Source: Spirochaetaceae bacterium (GTDB lineage Bacteria > Spirochaetota > Spirochaetia > Treponematales > Breznakiellaceae). Taken from it: a stretch of DNA of 5,642 bases. The notes beneath the pieces are model-generated. The model searched no databases. It had not been told where the DNA came from and saw only the letters and a list, made by a program, of their open reading frames with translations. Each line of letters starts with the position of its first letter. Position 1 is the first letter of the stretch. The stretch covers positions 1 to 5,642 of the forward strand of contig JAISCO010000373.1 of NCBI GenBank assembly GCA_031265535.1, read 5' to 3'. A program made the position numbers and the translations under genes. Shown here one piece after another: positions 5,320-5,642 of the stretch.

Positions 5320-5642
5320 ATGGATAAACCGCCGCTTTTTTCCATACGCCGGCTTTCAAAAAAATTTTCGTCCGGGCATAACGCAATTACCGGCCTTGAT
5401 CTTGAAATTGAAGCCGGGGATTGCCTGATAATTGCCGGCGCCAACGGTTCCGGAAAAACCGTCCTAATGAAAATCATAACCGGGCTGATGGATTATTCAT
5501 CCGGCGAAGTATTTTTTGAAGGGAAACCCCTTGAACAAGCGATAAAGCAGCTTCGCAGAGCGGTCGGCCTTGTTTTTCAGGACGCGGACGCGCAAATAAT
5601 AGGCGCGACGGTGGCAGAGGATGCGGCGTTGGGACCGAAAAA
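5320..5642 (+). CDS. ecfA: Energy-coupling factor transporter ATPase (3' end cut by window edge)
   Basis: ABC ATPase that powers vitamin uptake with BioY and a transmembrane T component. The first 107 residues are present. The Walker A is GANGSGKT (40-47). The Q-loop is VFQDADAQI (85-93) followed by TVAEDAALGP, matching the FQxxDxQ...TVxEDxAFGP pattern of the EcfA/CbiO/BioM group rather than generic ABC importers. The signature motif, Walker B and H-loop lie beyond the window. The start is ATG 5320: the other nearby ATGs (5304, 5310) are in a frame that soon stops, and an in-frame stop (the bioY TGA) lies just upstream. The 12-bp gap implies co-transcription with bioY. It is probably the biotin-dedicated BioM, but a shared EcfA cannot be excluded without the downstream genes. 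Confidence 0.92.
   Translation, partial: MDKPPLFSIRRLSKKFSSGHNAITGLDLEIEAGDCLIIAGANGSGKTVLMKIITGLMDYSSGEVFFEGKPLEQAIKQLRRAVGLVFQDADAQIIGATVAEDAALGPK

Noticed and set aside
4683..5477. A 264-codon open frame on the minus strand
   Set aside because: It is antisense to bioY and the ECF ATPase, both of which have unmistakable motifs. Its composition is that of a shadow frame.

Overview
The window is bacterial. A plausible source is a gut-type spirochaete of the Treponema kind, or a similar anaerobe. This is a weak inference from three things: roughly 50% G+C housekeeping genes, an Aquifex-type aconitase beside an ECF biotin transporter, and intergenic regions full of purine-rich short tandem repeats and dispersed GC-rich repeats. 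No rRNA, tRNA or other taxonomic marker is present.

Left part (1-2446, minus strand): a DNA-deoxyinosine (hypoxanthine-DNA) glycosylase gene is followed 51 bp downstream by a long aconitate hydratase gene that runs off the left edge. I translated the aconitase codon by codon: 630 codons are open, with no frameshift or internal stop.

Middle part (2447-4247): two repeat-rich spacers surround a small, AT-richer, minus-strand pair of genes. These are an 84-residue protein of unknown function and an ImmA/IrrE-type zinc metallopeptidase. Stop and start overlap as TTGA, and a perfect GGAGG ribosome site lies inside the upstream gene, so the two are probably translationally coupled. A 13-bp perfect-stem terminator lies downstream of the pair. 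The left spacer (2447-3151) holds a 10-unit heptamer array, a GC-rich hairpin module, an imperfect palindromic element and two terminator-like hairpins. The right spacer (3973-4247) is the divergent promoter region and carries related repeats, including an exact 26-bp repeat shared by both spacers. The pair therefore looks like an accessory cassette sitting between copies of a dispersed repeat.

Right part (4248-5642, plus strand): ridA (enamine/imine deaminase), then bioY (biotin-binding S component of an ECF transporter), then 12 bp later an ECF-type ABC ATPase cut by the right edge. bioY and the ATPase clearly belong together as a biotin uptake system; ridA is 76 bp upstream and may share their transcript.

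The most interesting part is the unknown 84-aa protein with its ImmA/IrrE peptidase. ImmA-like peptidases usually accompany an XRE-type repressor, and none is visible here. The rest is ordinary housekeeping and transport.
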